From Pantoea sp. Cy-639 (GTDB taxonomy: Bacteria > Pseudomonadota > Gammaproteobacteria > Pseudomonadales > Pseudomonadaceae): a stretch of 64,000 nt of DNA. Both the position numbers and the translations under genes were made by a program. The DNA lies in contig NZ_VWXI01000013.1 of NCBI RefSeq assembly GCF_011752525.1, positions 62,001 through 126,000 on the forward strand, written 5' to 3'. Shown here piece by piece: positions 1 through 10,912 of the stretch. Position 1 is the stretch's first letter, and each line of letters opens with the position of its first letter. Under the pieces are notes generated by a model. It was not told the DNA's origin, made no database searches, and saw only the letters and a list, made by a program, of their open reading frames with translations.

Positions 1-324
1 TTGCTCGATCAGCGGGACGCTCCACAGGTAGTTGCCGGGGCGTTCGTCCAGCCATTGGCTGGAAACGTAGCAGCGCACGTCGATGTCGCCGTTCTCCAGG
101 GCTTCCTGCAGGCGCAGGCGCGCCATCACATGGTACTGCGCGCGGGTTCCCGTTTCGCGGGCGATGGCCTGCATCAGCTCGAACAGGATGCCTTCCACCG
201 GCTGTTCCTGCTCGGTACGCATCAGTGGCATGCTCCAGCTTTCGGCGATGGAAAAGCGCAGCACCGGCTGCTCGGCCAGGCTGTGGGTCGTCCATAACAA
301 CAGGATGGCCAGGACTTGCCGCAC
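1..324 (-). CDS. periplasmic substrate-binding protein, SBP_bac_3-like (3' part outside window)
   Basis: Only the first 108 codons are inside the window; the gene continues beyond base 1. The start is GTG at 324, preceded by a GGGAGGA ribosome binding site, so an ATG-only search misses it. The product begins with a typical Sec signal peptide (MRQVLAILLLWTTHSLA, then EQ) followed by residues resembling the first lobe of bacterial extracellular solute-binding proteins: VLRFSIAES, then EGILFELMQAIARETG and a GDIDVRCY segment. Stand-alone proteins of this type in Pseudomonas are often orphan amino-acid-binding-like proteins of unknown ligand. It is divergent from dnaX. Family placement is moderate because the C-terminal part is missing. 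Confidence 0.75.
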   Translation of the reverse strand, partial: MRQVLAILLLWTTHSLAEQPVLRFSIAESWSMPLMRTEQEQPVEGILFELMQAIARETGTRAQYHVMARLRLQEALENGDIDVRCYVSSQWLDERPGNYLWSVPLIEQ

Positions 325-456
325 GTCTCATCCTCCCTGATCTGTCCGGCTGCACGCCCGCTACTGAGCTTAGACGAGATCGGCAGGGTGCATTTTCGGC
401 CCCGCTCCGCTAGCATTAGCGCTCTTTCCGCCCGCTCCGGTCACGATGGTTTTTTG

Positions 457-2517
457 ATGAGTTATCAGGTTCTTGCACGTAAATGGCGTCCGCGCTCGTT
501 CCGCGAAATGGTCGGCCAGACCCATGTGCTCAAGGCTTTGATCAACGCCCTGGACAACCAGCGCCTGCACCACGCCTACCTGTTCACCGGTACCCGTGGC
601 GTGGGCAAGACCACCATTGCGCGGATCATCGCCAAATGCCTGAACTGCGAGACGGGCATCACCTCCACCCCCTGTGGCACCTGCTCGGTGTGCCGGGAGA
701 TCGACGAGGGGCGCTTCGTCGACCTGATCGAGATCGACGCCGCCAGCCGCACCAAGGTCGAGGACACCCGCGAACTGCTCGACAACGTGCAGTACGCGCC
801 CAGTCGCGGGCGCTTCAAGGTCTACCTGATCGACGAAGTGCACATGCTCTCGACGCACTCCTTCAACGCCTTGTTGAAGACGCTGGAAGAGCCGCCGCCC
901 TACGTCAAGTTCATCCTCGCCACCACCGATCCGCAGAAGCTGCCGGCGACCATTCTTTCGCGCTGCCTGCAGTTCTCGCTGAAGAACATGAGCCCGGAGC
1001 GGGTGGTCGAGCACCTCAGCCATGTGCTGGGCGCCGAGAACGTGCCTTTCGAGGACGATGCCCTGTGGCTGCTTGGCCGTGCCGCCGATGGTTCGATGCG
1101 CGACGCCATGAGCCTGACCGACCAGGCCATCGCCTTCGGCGAGGGCAAGGTGCTGGCCGCCGATGTGCGGGCGATGCTCGGCACCCTGGACCATGGCCAG
1201 GTGTATGGCGTGCTGCAGGCGCTGCTCGAGGGCGATGCCCGGGCGCTGCTGGAAGCCGTGCGCGAACTGGCCGAGCAGGGGCCGGACTGGAACGGTGTGC
1301 TGTCGGAAATGCTCAACGTGCTGCACCGGGTGGCCGTCGCCCAGGCGCTGCCGGAGGCGGTCGACAATGGCCAGGGCGATCGCGAGCGGGTGCTGGCGCT
1401 GGCCCAGGCATTGCCGGCCGAGGATGTGCAGTTCTACTACCAGATGGGCCTGATCGGCCGGCGCGACTTGCCGCTGGCGCCGGATCCGCGTGGTGGCTTC
1501 GAGATGGTGCTGTTGCGCATGCTGGCGTTCCGCCCGGCCGATAGCGACGATGCGCCGAGGCCAGTGCTAAAGCCAGTGGGGATCAGCCAGGCCACAGCTG
1601 ATCCAGCCAAGCCGGTGGCAGCCGCGGCGACTGTCGTCGAACCGGTTGCCGCTTCTGTTGCGCCTGAGCCTGTTGTGCCGGTAGCGCCGGCGGTCGTCGA
1701 GGCGGCTCCGCTGGTCGAGCCGCAGGCTGTTCCAGAGTCAGAGTCAGAGTCAGAGCCAGAGCCGCAGGCCGTGATGCCGGAGCCGGTCGAGGAAGTCATC
1801 GACCTGCCTTGGGAAGAGCCGGCCGCTCCGGTTGCTCCGCCGCAGCCACAGCAAGCCCCAGAGCCTGAGCCTGCGTCTGCCAGGTCGACCCCTGCCGTCA
1901 GTCAGGTGGACGATGACCAGCCGCCGTTCGATCCGTCCGCCTATGGCGCGGCAGGCATGGAGCGTGACGATGAACCGCCCGCGGACGAGGACTACTACGT
2001 CGTGGACGGCGACCCGGCCGGCTTCAGCTATCTCGACGAACTGGCCGAGCATGTGCAGGAAGAGCCGCCTGCCAAGCCCGTCGAGCCGGCGCTGGCGGCC
2101 AAGCCGGCCACGGGGCTGGCCTTGCAATGGCTGGAATTGTTCCCACAGTTGCCTGTCTCAGGGATGACAGGCAACATCGCCGCAAACTGTACGCTGATCG
2201 CCGCCGATGGCGATGACTGGCTGCTGCACCTGGACCCGGGACAGGGCGCGCTGTTCAACTCGACGCAGCAACGTCGTCTGAACGATGCGCTCAACCAGCA
2301 ACTGGGGCGCACCATCAACCTGAAGATCGAGCTGATCTGCCCGGAGCAGGAGACGCCGGCCCAGGCCGCCGCCCGCAAGCGTGCCGAGCGTCAGCATGAC
2401 GCCGAAGTGTCGATCGAGCAGGATCCGCTCATCCAGCAGATGATCCGGCTGTTCGGCGCGACGGTGCGACAGGATACTATTGAACCTGTCGACGCCCTGG
2501 CCAGCCAGGGCCAGTGA
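457..2517 (+). CDS. dnaX: DNA polymerase III subunit tau (DnaX)
   Basis: DnaX is the ATPase of the clamp loader, which loads the beta clamp and links leading- and lagging-strand polymerases. The 686-aa product has Walker A GTRGVGKT (45-52), four zinc-binding Cys (C64, C73, C76, C79), Walker B LIDEVH, the SRC sensor motif, and, after about residue 370, a long Ala/Pro/Glu-rich linker before the tau-specific C-terminal domain. The start at 457 (MSYQVLARKWRP) is the conserved family start; upstream in-frame ATGs give non-conserved residues. The SD is weak. I see no A-AAA-AAG slippery site like the one that makes gamma in E. coli, so a gamma form is not predicted from sequence. First gene of the conserved dnaX-ybaB-recR operon. 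Confidence 0.98.
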   Translation: MSYQVLARKWRPRSFREMVGQTHVLKALINALDNQRLHHAYLFTGTRGVGKTTIARIIAKCLNCETGITSTPCGTCSVCREIDEGRFVDLIEIDAASRTKVEDTRELLDNVQYAPSRGRFKVYLIDEVHMLSTHSFNALLKTLEEPPPYVKFILATTDPQKLPATILSRCLQFSLKNMSPERVVEHLSHVLGAENVPFEDDALWLLGRAADGSMRDAMSLTDQAIAFGEGKVLAADVRAMLGTLDHGQVYGVLQALLEGDARALLEAVRELAEQGPDWNGVLSEMLNVLHRVAVAQALPEAVDNGQGDRERVLALAQALPAEDVQFYYQMGLIGRRDLPLAPDPRGGFEMVLLRMLAFRPADSDDAPRPVLKPVGISQATADPAKPVAAAATVVEPVAASVAPEPVVPVAPAVVEAAPLVEPQAVPESESESEPEPQAVMPEPVEEVIDLPWEEPAAPVAPPQPQQAPEPEPASARSTPAVSQVDDDQPPFDPSAYGAAGMERDDEPPADEDYYVVDGDPAGFSYLDELAEHVQEEPPAKPVEPALAAKPATGLALQWLELFPQLPVSGMTGNIAANCTLIAADGDDWLLHLDPGQGALFNSTQQRRLNDALNQQLGRTINLKIELICPEQETPAQAAARKRAERQHDAEVSIEQDPLIQQMIRLFGATVRQDTIEPVDALASQGQ
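1735..1764 (+). repeat. in-frame hexanucleotide repeat in dnaX linker
   Basis: Three exact GAGTCA units followed by GAGCCA and GAGCCG encode alternating Glu-Ser/Glu-Pro residues in the DnaX linker. The unit is in frame, so copy-number change would only alter linker length. Confidence 0.85.
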
Positions 2518-2527
2518 ATGGATAACC

Positions 2528-2556
2528 ATGCGGCCGGCTTCGTGGCCTGGCCGCAT
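2528..2556 (+). other. hairpin in dnaX-ybaB spacer
   Basis: ATGCGGCC (2528-2535) pairs with GGCCGCAT (2549-2556) around a 13-nt loop in the 66-bp gap between dnaX and ybaB. There is no T-tract, so it is more likely an mRNA processing or stability element than a terminator. Confidence 0.4.
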
Positions 2557-2583
2557 CATATGAACTGATCGAGGTATACCCCC

Positions 2584-2919
2584 ATGATGAAAGGTGGCAT
2601 GGCCGGCCTGATGAAGCAGGCCCAGCAGATGCAGGAAAAGATGCAGAAGATGCAGGAAGAGCTGGCCAATGCGGAAGTGACCGGCCAGTCCGGTGGCGGC
2701 CTGGTCAGCGTGGTGATGACCGGTCGCCATGACGTCAAGCGCGTGAGCATCGACCAGACCCTGATGTCCACCGACGCCGACGACAAGGAAGTGCTGGAAG
2801 ACCTGATCGCCGCCGCGCTGAACGATGCCGTGCGCAAGATCGAGCAGAACAGCCAGGACAAGATGGGCAGCATGACCGCCGGCATGCAGTTGCCGCCTGG
2901 CTTCAAGATGCCGTTCTGA
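2584..2919 (+). CDS. ybaB: nucleoid-associated protein YbaB/EbfC
   Basis: The 111-aa product belongs to the YbaB/EbfC family, small dimeric DNA-binding proteins associated with the nucleoid. It starts MMKGGMAGLMKQ and has a long N-terminal helix rich in Gln, Lys and Met (QQMQEKMQKMQEELAN), then the family core with TGQSGGGLVSVVMTG and KVLEDLI-type residues, ending in PPGFKMPF as usual for gammaproteobacteria. Length matches the family. The position between dnaX and recR is conserved in many bacteria and suggests co-transcription. The start at 2584 follows a GAGGTATACCCCC leader with GAGG as SD; an immediately following ATG (2587) is a possible alternative. Confidence 0.95.
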   Translation: MMKGGMAGLMKQAQQMQEKMQKMQEELANAEVTGQSGGGLVSVVMTGRHDVKRVSIDQTLMSTDADDKEVLEDLIAAALNDAVRKIEQNSQDKMGSMTAGMQLPPGFKMPF

Positions 2920-2937
2920 TCGGTTTCTCGCTTCACG

Positions 2938-2980
2938 GAGGGAGCAGCGGCCTGGCGGTCGCTGCTCCCTCGTTCGTTTT
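2938..2980 (+). terminator. terminator-like hairpin after ybaB
   Basis: A perfect 12-bp stem (GAGGGAGCAGCG at 2938-2949 with its complement at 2960-2971), a 10-nt loop and a short tail ending TTTT. It sits between ybaB and recR and could partly uncouple recR from the upstream genes. Confidence 0.7.
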
Positions 2981-3007
2981 GACACCTGAATTGGCAGGCC
3001 TGCATAC

Positions 3008-3610
3008 ATGAGCTTCAGCCCCCTGATCCGCCAACTGATCGACGCCCTGCGCATCCTCCCCGGGGTCGGCCAGAAAACCGCCCAGCGCATGGCCCTGCAG
3101 CTGCTCGAGCGCGACCGTAGCGGTGGTACGCGCCTGGCCCAGGCCTTGAGCCAGGCCATGGAGGGCGTTGGCCACTGCCGCCAGTGCCGTACCCTGACCG
3201 AGCAGGAACTGTGCCCGCAGTGCGCCGATCCGCGCCGCGACGATACCCAGCTGTGCGTGGTCGAAGGGCCGATGGACGTGTATGCGGTAGAGCAGACCGG
3301 CTACCGTGGCCGTTACTTCGTGCTCAAGGGGCATCTGTCGCCGCTCGATGGTCTTGGGCCGGATGCCATTGGTATCCCGCAATTGATGGCGCGCATCGAC
3401 GAGCAGGGCACCTTCAGCGAGGTAATCCTGGCCACCAACCCGACAGTGGAAGGGGAGGCGACGGCTCATTACATCGCCCAGTTGTTGGCCGAGAAAGGCC
3501 TGACAGCCACGCGGATCGCCCATGGCGTGCCGCTGGGGGGCGAACTGGAACTGGTGGATGGCGGGACGCTGGCCCATGCGTTCGCCGGGCGCAAGCCGAT
3601 TTCGCTGTAG
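3008..3610 (+). CDS. recR: recombination mediator RecR
   Basis: RecR works with RecF and RecO to load RecA on SSB-coated gapped DNA. The 200-aa product has the normal family length and order: N-terminal helix-hairpin-helix (IDALRILPGVGQKTAQRMAL), a four-Cys zinc finger (CRQCRTLTEQELCPQC, about 57-72), and a Toprim domain with VVEGPMDVYAVE and the ATNPTVEGEAT segment. The start MSFSPLIRQLID at 3008 is the conserved one. It lies downstream of ybaB behind a strong hairpin and is followed by a REP palindrome and the convergent apt gene. Confidence 0.98.
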   Translation: MSFSPLIRQLIDALRILPGVGQKTAQRMALQLLERDRSGGTRLAQALSQAMEGVGHCRQCRTLTEQELCPQCADPRRDDTQLCVVEGPMDVYAVEQTGYRGRYFVLKGHLSPLDGLGPDAIGIPQLMARIDEQGTFSEVILATNPTVEGEATAHYIAQLLAEKGLTATRIAHGVPLGGELELVDGGTLAHAFAGRKPISL

Positions 3611-3622
3611 GACGGGCAAATA

Positions 3623-3691
3623 CATCGCGGGGCAAGCCCGCTCCCACGACGCCGAGCAGAATCGGCGTGGGAGCGGGCTTGCCCCGCGATG
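3623..3691. repeat. REP palindrome pair between recR and apt
   Basis: A 26-bp perfect inverted repeat. The left arm 3623-3648 contains GCGGGGCAAGCCCGCTCCCA; the right arm is 3666-3691; a further ACGCCGA/TCGGCGT pairing lies inside. This is the typical P. putida-group REP motif at a convergent gene junction and may act as terminator or mRNA stabiliser for both genes. Confidence 0.9.
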
Positions 3692-3706
3692 CTTGTACAG
3701 GCGAAC

Positions 3707-4255
3707 TCAGTATTCGCTGAGGGAGAACTCGGTCAGGCAGAAGGTCGGCACGCCGGCCGCCTGCAGGCGCCGCGAGCCGTCCAGCTCCGGCAGGTCGATG
3801 ATCGCTGCCGCCTCGAACACCTGGGCACCGGTGCGGCGCACCAGGTTGGCAGCCGCCAGCAGGGTGCCGCCAGTGGCGATCAGGTCATCGAAGATCAGCA
3901 CTGAATCCCCTTCGCAGAGGCTGTCCGCGTGGACTTCCAGGAATGCCTCGCCATATTCGGTCTGGTAACCCTCGCTCAGGACATCGGCCGGCAGCTTGCC
4001 TTGCTTGCGAAACAGGATCAGCGGCTTGTTCAACTGGTGGGCGATGATCGAGCCGATCAGGAAACCCCGGGCGTCCATGGCACCGATATGGCTGAACTCG
4101 GCCTCGACGTAGCGCTCGATGAACTGGTCGGCGACATAGCGCAAGCCGCGCGGTGACTGGAACAGCGGGGTGATGTCGCGAAAGATCACGCCCGGCTTGG
4201 GGAAGTCCACTACCGGGCGGATCAGGGCTTTGAGGTCGAAGGTGTCGCTGTGCAT
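3707..4255 (-). CDS. apt: adenine phosphoribosyltransferase
   Basis: Apt converts adenine and PRPP to AMP in purine salvage. The 182-aa product has the type I phosphoribosyltransferase fold: FPKPGVIFRDITPL near the N-terminus, then the PRPP-binding loop VLIFDDLIATGGTLLAA. I place the start at 4255 (MHSDTFDLKAL), which gives the usual family length; a longer reading from 4327 adds 24 non-conserved residues overlapping the end of anr. It follows anr by 52 bp on the same strand, so read-through from anr is possible, and ends at a REP hairpin shared with recR. Confidence 0.97.
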   Translation of the reverse strand: MHSDTFDLKALIRPVVDFPKPGVIFRDITPLFQSPRGLRYVADQFIERYVEAEFSHIGAMDARGFLIGSIIAHQLNKPLILFRKQGKLPADVLSEGYQTEYGEAFLEVHADSLCEGDSVLIFDDLIATGGTLLAAANLVRRTGAQVFEAAAIIDLPELDGSRRLQAAGVPTFCLTEFSLSEY

Positions 4256-4307
4256 GGGGGGTATCCTGGAAAAACCAAGGCGCCAGTATACCCTTTTCGC
4301 GGCGTGG

Positions 4308-5042
4308 TCAGGCCTCGAGTGCCCCACCGGCCAGCGCGCACAGCTGGATCGGGTCGAGGATGTGCACCTCCTTGCCCTCGGCCTTGAGCAGGCCGTTCTG
4401 CTGGAAGCGGGTGAACACGCGGGATACGGTTTCCACGGCGAGGCCGAGGTAGTTGCCGATCTCGTTGCGCGACATGCTCAGGCGGAACTGGTTGGCCGAA
4501 TAGCCGCGAGCGCGGAAGCGCGCGGACAGGTTGACCAGGAAGGTGGCGATGCGCTCGTCGGCGGTTTTCTTCGACAGCAGCAACATCATTTGCTGGTCGT
4601 CGCGGATCTCGCGGCTCATTACCCGCATCAGCTGGCGGCGCAGTTGTGGCAGCTGGACCGACAGCTCGTCGAGGCGTTCGAACGGGATCTCGCACACCGA
4701 GGTGGTTTCCTGGGCCTGGGCCGACACCGGGTAGGCTTCGGTGTCCATGCCGGACAGGCCGACCAGCTCGCTGGGCAGGTGGAAGCCGGTGATCTGCTCC
4801 TCGCCGCCGTCGCTGAGGCTGAATGTCTTGAGGGCGCCGGAGCGTACCGCGTAGACCGAGCCGAAATTGTCACCCTGGCGGAACAGGAACTCGCCTTTCT
4901 TCAGGGGGCGGCCACGTTTGACGATTTCATCCAGTGCGTCCATGTCCTCGAGATTGAGGGACAGGGGCAGGCACAGGGGGGCCAGGCTGCAATCCTTGCA
5001 ATGGGCCTGGTTGTGTGGGCGCAGTTTTACTGGCTCGGACAT
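4308..5042 (-). CDS. anr: anaerobic transcriptional regulator Anr (FNR/CRP family)
   Basis: Anr is the Pseudomonas FNR homologue, an oxygen-sensing activator holding a 4Fe-4S cluster. The 244-aa product (family length) has the cluster Cys in HCKDCSLAPLC (C15, C18, C24) and C117 in SVCEIP, a cyclic-nucleotide-binding-like fold, and a C-terminal Crp-type HTH (EIGNYLGLAVETVSRVF) whose E-SR residues are those that read TTGAT half-sites. Start 5042 (MSEPVKLRPHNQ) is the conserved one. It lies 187 bp after hemN, which carries an exact Anr box, so the regulator sits beside a target. The upstream gap shows no clear Anr box of its own. Confidence 0.98.
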   Translation of the reverse strand: MSEPVKLRPHNQAHCKDCSLAPLCLPLSLNLEDMDALDEIVKRGRPLKKGEFLFRQGDNFGSVYAVRSGALKTFSLSDGGEEQITGFHLPSELVGLSGMDTEAYPVSAQAQETTSVCEIPFERLDELSVQLPQLRRQLMRVMSREIRDDQQMMLLLSKKTADERIATFLVNLSARFRARGYSANQFRLSMSRNEIGNYLGLAVETVSRVFTRFQQNGLLKAEGKEVHILDPIQLCALAGGALEA

Positions 5043-5229
5043 TTCTTTCGATCCTTGTGGGAAAGCACACATAAGCCGTAAGGATAACCTGCGGCATGGG
5101 CTATAGGCCAGCGTGCGCTTTTTTGGTGCGCGCTGGTGGCGGCGGGCGGTGGGTGTTCCGCTACCGTTCAACTGTCCATAGTGTGCCTCGAAAGGCGGGC
5201 TGTCCATGCGGTGAATCGCCTCAACGGCG

Positions 5230-6612
5230 TCAGATCACCCGCGAGAATCGCTGGCGGTTGTGTTGCGCGAGGTAGGCGTCGAACACCATGCACACCGAGC
5301 GCGCCAGCAGGCGGCCGGCGGGCAGGATGCGGATGCCTTTGCTGTCCAGGGTGATCAGGCCGTCGCGTTGCATGGCCTGCAGCTCTGGCCACAGGTCATT
5401 GAAGTAGCCGCGAAAATCGATGGTGAAGGCTTGCTCTATCGATTCGAAGTCCAGTTCGAAATGGCAGATCAACTGTTGGATCACAGCCCGACGCAGGCGG
5501 TCGTCCGGGTTGCACAGCAGGCCGCGCTGGGTCGCCAGCTGGGCGCTGGAAAGGGTGTCCTGGTAGGTGTTCAGGTCGCTGCTGTTCTGGCAGTAGAGGT
5601 CGCCGATCTGGCTGATCGCCGAGACGCCCAGGCCAATCAGGTCGCAGTGGCCATGGGTGGTGTAACCCTGGAAGTTGCGCTGCAGGGTGCCTTCTTCCTG
5701 GGCGATGGCCAGCTCGTCGTCGGGCAGGGCGAAGTGGTCCATGCCGATGTAGCGGTAGCCGGCGGCAGTCAGTTGCTCGATGGTCGCGTGCAGCATCTCC
5801 AGCTTGGCCGCTGGTGATGGCAAGTCGTTGCTGTCGATGCGCCGCTGGGGCATGAAGCGTTCGGGCAGGTGTGCGTAATTGAATACCGACAGGCGGCCAG
5901 GCTGCAGGCGGATGACTTCCTCGACGGTACGGGCGAAGCCTTCCGGAGTCTGCTTGGGCAGGCCATAGATCAGGTCGAGGTTGATCGAGCGAAACTGCAG
6001 GGTGCGTGCCGCCTCGATCAGGGTACGGGTCTGTTCCAGGCTTTGCAGGCGGTTGACCGCGCGCTGCACGGCCGGATCGAGGTCCTGCACGCCGAGGCTG
6101 ACGCGGTTGAAGCCCAGCTCGCGGAGCAGGCCCATGGTCGACCAGTCGGCTTCGCGCGGGTCGATCTCGATGCCGTAGTCGCCGGAGTCATCGTCCAGCA
6201 GGTTGAAATGCTGGCGCAAGGTGGCCATCAGCTGGCGCAATTCCACATGGCTGAGGAAGGTCGGCGTGCCACCGCCGAAATGCAGCTGCTCAACGACCTG
6301 TTTAGGGTCGAGGTGGCAGGCGATCAGCTGGATTTCCTGTTCGAGGCGTTGCAGGTAGGGCGCGGCGCGGGCGCGGTCCTTGGTAATGACCTTGTTGCAG
6401 GCGCAGTAGTAGCAGATGTTGGCGCAGAACGGCACATGCACGTACAGCGACAGCGGGCGCACGGCACGGCGGCTCTCGCGCAGGGCGTGGAGCAGGTCGA
6501 ACGAGCCCACTTCGCCGTGCAGTTGCACGGCGGTCGGATAGGAGGTGTAGCGTGGCCCGGCCAGATCGTAGCGACGAATCAGGTCGGCGTCCCAGCGTAG
6601 GTCGTCGAGCAT
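5230..6612 (-). CDS. hemN: oxygen-independent coproporphyrinogen III dehydrogenase
   Basis: HemN is a radical SAM enzyme that converts coproporphyrinogen III to protoporphyrinogen IX without oxygen, supporting haem synthesis when oxygen is low. The 460-aa product has the radical SAM cluster motif with HVPFCANICYYCAC (CxxxCxxC plus the further family Cys), the GGGTPTFL SAM motif and the HemN C-terminal domain, and it starts MLDDLRWDADLIRRYDLAGP as usual. Start 6612 fits the family. Its promoter carries an exact Anr site placed as in class II activation (see 6640-6688). In the Pseudomonas genomes I know, hemN lies beside the cco (cbb3 oxidase) genes; here it is beside acnA. Confidence 0.97.
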   Translation of the reverse strand: MLDDLRWDADLIRRYDLAGPRYTSYPTAVQLHGEVGSFDLLHALRESRRAVRPLSLYVHVPFCANICYYCACNKVITKDRARAAPYLQRLEQEIQLIACHLDPKQVVEQLHFGGGTPTFLSHVELRQLMATLRQHFNLLDDDSGDYGIEIDPREADWSTMGLLRELGFNRVSLGVQDLDPAVQRAVNRLQSLEQTRTLIEAARTLQFRSINLDLIYGLPKQTPEGFARTVEEVIRLQPGRLSVFNYAHLPERFMPQRRIDSNDLPSPAAKLEMLHATIEQLTAAGYRYIGMDHFALPDDELAIAQEEGTLQRNFQGYTTHGHCDLIGLGVSAISQIGDLYCQNSSDLNTYQDTLSSAQLATQRGLLCNPDDRLRRAVIQQLICHFELDFESIEQAFTIDFRGYFNDLWPELQAMQRDGLITLDSKGIRILPAGRLLARSVCMVFDAYLAQHNRQRFSRVI

Positions 6613-6639
6613 GTGGGTAGTCCCCGGATAGAGCTGCAG

Positions 6640-6688
6640 TGTCCGGAGTCTAGGGGCGTCTGTAGGAATCTGTGTTGATTTGTATCAA
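6640..6688 (-). promoter_or_regulatory. Anr-dependent promoter of hemN
   Basis: The sequence TTGATTTGTATCAA at 6675-6688 is an exact TTGAT-N4-ATCAA Anr/FNR box, reading on the minus strand toward hemN. A -10-like TAGACT lies at 6652-6647. If transcription starts at about 6640, the box centre is at -41.5, the class II geometry of FNR activators. The predicted leader is 28 nt. Confidence 0.88.
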
Positions 6689-6697
6689 GCTGCTTGA

Positions 6698-6758
6698 GGG
6701 GCGTGAGCCCGCTCCCAGCACGGAGCCAGCCTTGCCGGCGAGCACCGGCAAGGCTGGC
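6698..6758. repeat. degenerate REP plus 14-bp hairpin between acnA end and hemN promoter
   Basis: GCCAGCCTTGCCGG (6725-6738) and its perfect complement (6745-6758) form a 14-bp stem with a 6-nt loop just past the acnA stop. A REP-like GAGCCCGCTCCCA lies next to it. No T-tract is present on the acnA strand, so it may be a Rho-assisted terminator or 3'-end protector. Confidence 0.65.
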
Positions 6759-6787
6759 GGGGGATGTTCCCCGCAGGAGAGGGCTTG

Positions 6788-9529
<2,742 letters not shown>

Positions 9530-9626
9530 TTACTACTCCTTGTGCTCCGGTGCCCGGCGGCTGCCAATGGCTCGTCGGTGTCACCGCTCTGGATCGGTCC
9601 GCACGGCACGGACCTGGGCTGAACAG

Positions 9627-9654
9627 TCAGGTTAGACCGGTTTGCCGGACCTGA
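9627..9654. promoter_or_regulatory. interrupted palindrome in acnA-rlmM intergenic region
   Basis: TCAGGT (9627-9632) and ACCTGA (9649-9654) flank CCGG-TTTG-CCGG (9637-9648), with a 4-nt bulge on one side. It lies in the 251-bp divergent promoter region and could be a regulator site or hairpin; no known consensus is recognised. Confidence 0.3.
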
Positions 9655-9780
9655 CCCTTTTCTGGACCGATGGGGCGTGTCGCAGGTTCCGATCTTCCTT
9701 TATCATTCGCCGCCCGGCCGCCATTCGCGTTGTCGGGGGTCAAGGCTGGCGCCGTCTGCGCCAGTGATGTGGAGTGAGAA

Positions 9781-10845
9781 ATGAATACCCTGTTCATGCA
9801 TTGCCGGCCCGGCTTCGAGGGCGAGGTCTGCGCCGAAATCAGCGAACATGCCGCCCATCTGGGCGTGGCCGGTTATGCCAAAGGCAAGCCGCAGAGCGCC
9901 TGCGCCGAGTTCGTCTGCACCGAGCCCGGCGCTGCCGAACGCATGATGCGGGAGCTGCGCTTCGCTCAGCTGATCTTCCCGCGCCAGTGGGCGCGCGGCA
10001 GCTTCGTCGAGCTGCCGGAGACCGACCGCATCAGCGTGCTGCTCGAGCAACTGGCCGACCTGCCGGTGTGCGGCAGCCTGTGGCTGGAGGTGCTCGACAG
10101 CAACGAGGGCAAGGAGCTGTCGACCTTCTGCCGCAAGTTCGAGGTGCCGTTGCGCAAGGCGCTGGAGAAGGCCGGCCGGCTGGTGGACGATGCGCGCCGC
10201 CCGCGCCTGCTGCTGACCTTCATCAGCGGTCGCCGGGTATTCCTCGGCCTGGCCGAGGCGGACAACTCGGCACTGTGGCCGATGGGCATCCCGCGCCTGA
10301 AGTTCCCCCGCGAGGCACCCAGCCGCTCGACCCTCAAGCTGGAAGAGGCCTGGCACCAGTTCATTGCGCGTGAGCAGTGGGACGCACGCCTGAACGACGA
10401 CATGACCGGAGTCGACCTCGGCGCCTCGCCGGGCGGTTGGACCTACCAACTGGTCAAGCGCGGCATGCTGGTGACCGCCATCGACAACGGCCCGATGGCC
10501 GAGAGCCTGATGGAGACTGGGTTGGTCACGCACCTGATGGCCGACGGCTTCACCTGGAAGCCGAAACAGACCGTCGACTGGATGGTCTGCGACATCGTCG
10601 AGAAACCGGCGCGCACGGCGTCGTTGATCGAGACCTGGCTGGGCGAGGGGCTGTGCCGCGAGGCGGTGGTCAACCTGAAGCTGCCGATGAAGCAGCGCCA
10701 TGCCGAGGTGCGCAAGCTGCTGGAGCGCATCGAGGCGGGGTTCAAGGCGCGCAAGGTGAAGGTGTCGATTGCCTGCAAGCAGCTCTACCACGACCGCGAG
10801 GAAGTGACCTGCCACCTGCGCCGGCTCGACCTGAAACCGCGCTGA
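9781..10845 (+). CDS. rlmM: 23S rRNA (cytidine(2498)-2'-O)-methyltransferase RlmM
   Basis: RlmM 2'-O-methylates C2498 of 23S rRNA before 50S assembly is complete. The 354-aa product has a THUMP-containing N-terminal half (MNTLFMHCRPGFEGEVCAEI) and a Rossmann-type methyltransferase with the SAM loop GVDLGASPGGWTYQL (about 207-221), the downstream DGFTWKPKQTVDWMVCDIVEKP and LKLPMKQR segments, and the usual C-terminal YHDREEVTCHLRR. The length is typical. It starts 251 bp from divergent acnA, follows a GTGGAGTGAGAA ribosome binding site, and is followed by tusA 67 bp downstream on the same strand. Confidence 0.96.
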   Translation: MNTLFMHCRPGFEGEVCAEISEHAAHLGVAGYAKGKPQSACAEFVCTEPGAAERMMRELRFAQLIFPRQWARGSFVELPETDRISVLLEQLADLPVCGSLWLEVLDSNEGKELSTFCRKFEVPLRKALEKAGRLVDDARRPRLLLTFISGRRVFLGLAEADNSALWPMGIPRLKFPREAPSRSTLKLEEAWHQFIAREQWDARLNDDMTGVDLGASPGGWTYQLVKRGMLVTAIDNGPMAESLMETGLVTHLMADGFTWKPKQTVDWMVCDIVEKPARTASLIETWLGEGLCREAVVNLKLPMKQRHAEVRKLLERIEAGFKARKVKVSIACKQLYHDREEVTCHLRRLDLKPR

Positions 10846-10912
10846 GGCCAGCGCGGGGCTGTGACAGTCACGCCCGATGCGCGACAATGACGATCATTTT
10901 GCGGAGCCCTCC

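Noticed and set aside
325..456. Possible 4.5S (SRP) RNA gene next to dnaX, as remembered for some Pseudomonas
   Set aside because: The conserved SRP RNA loop (GGAAGCAGC type) is not present in this 132-bp gap.
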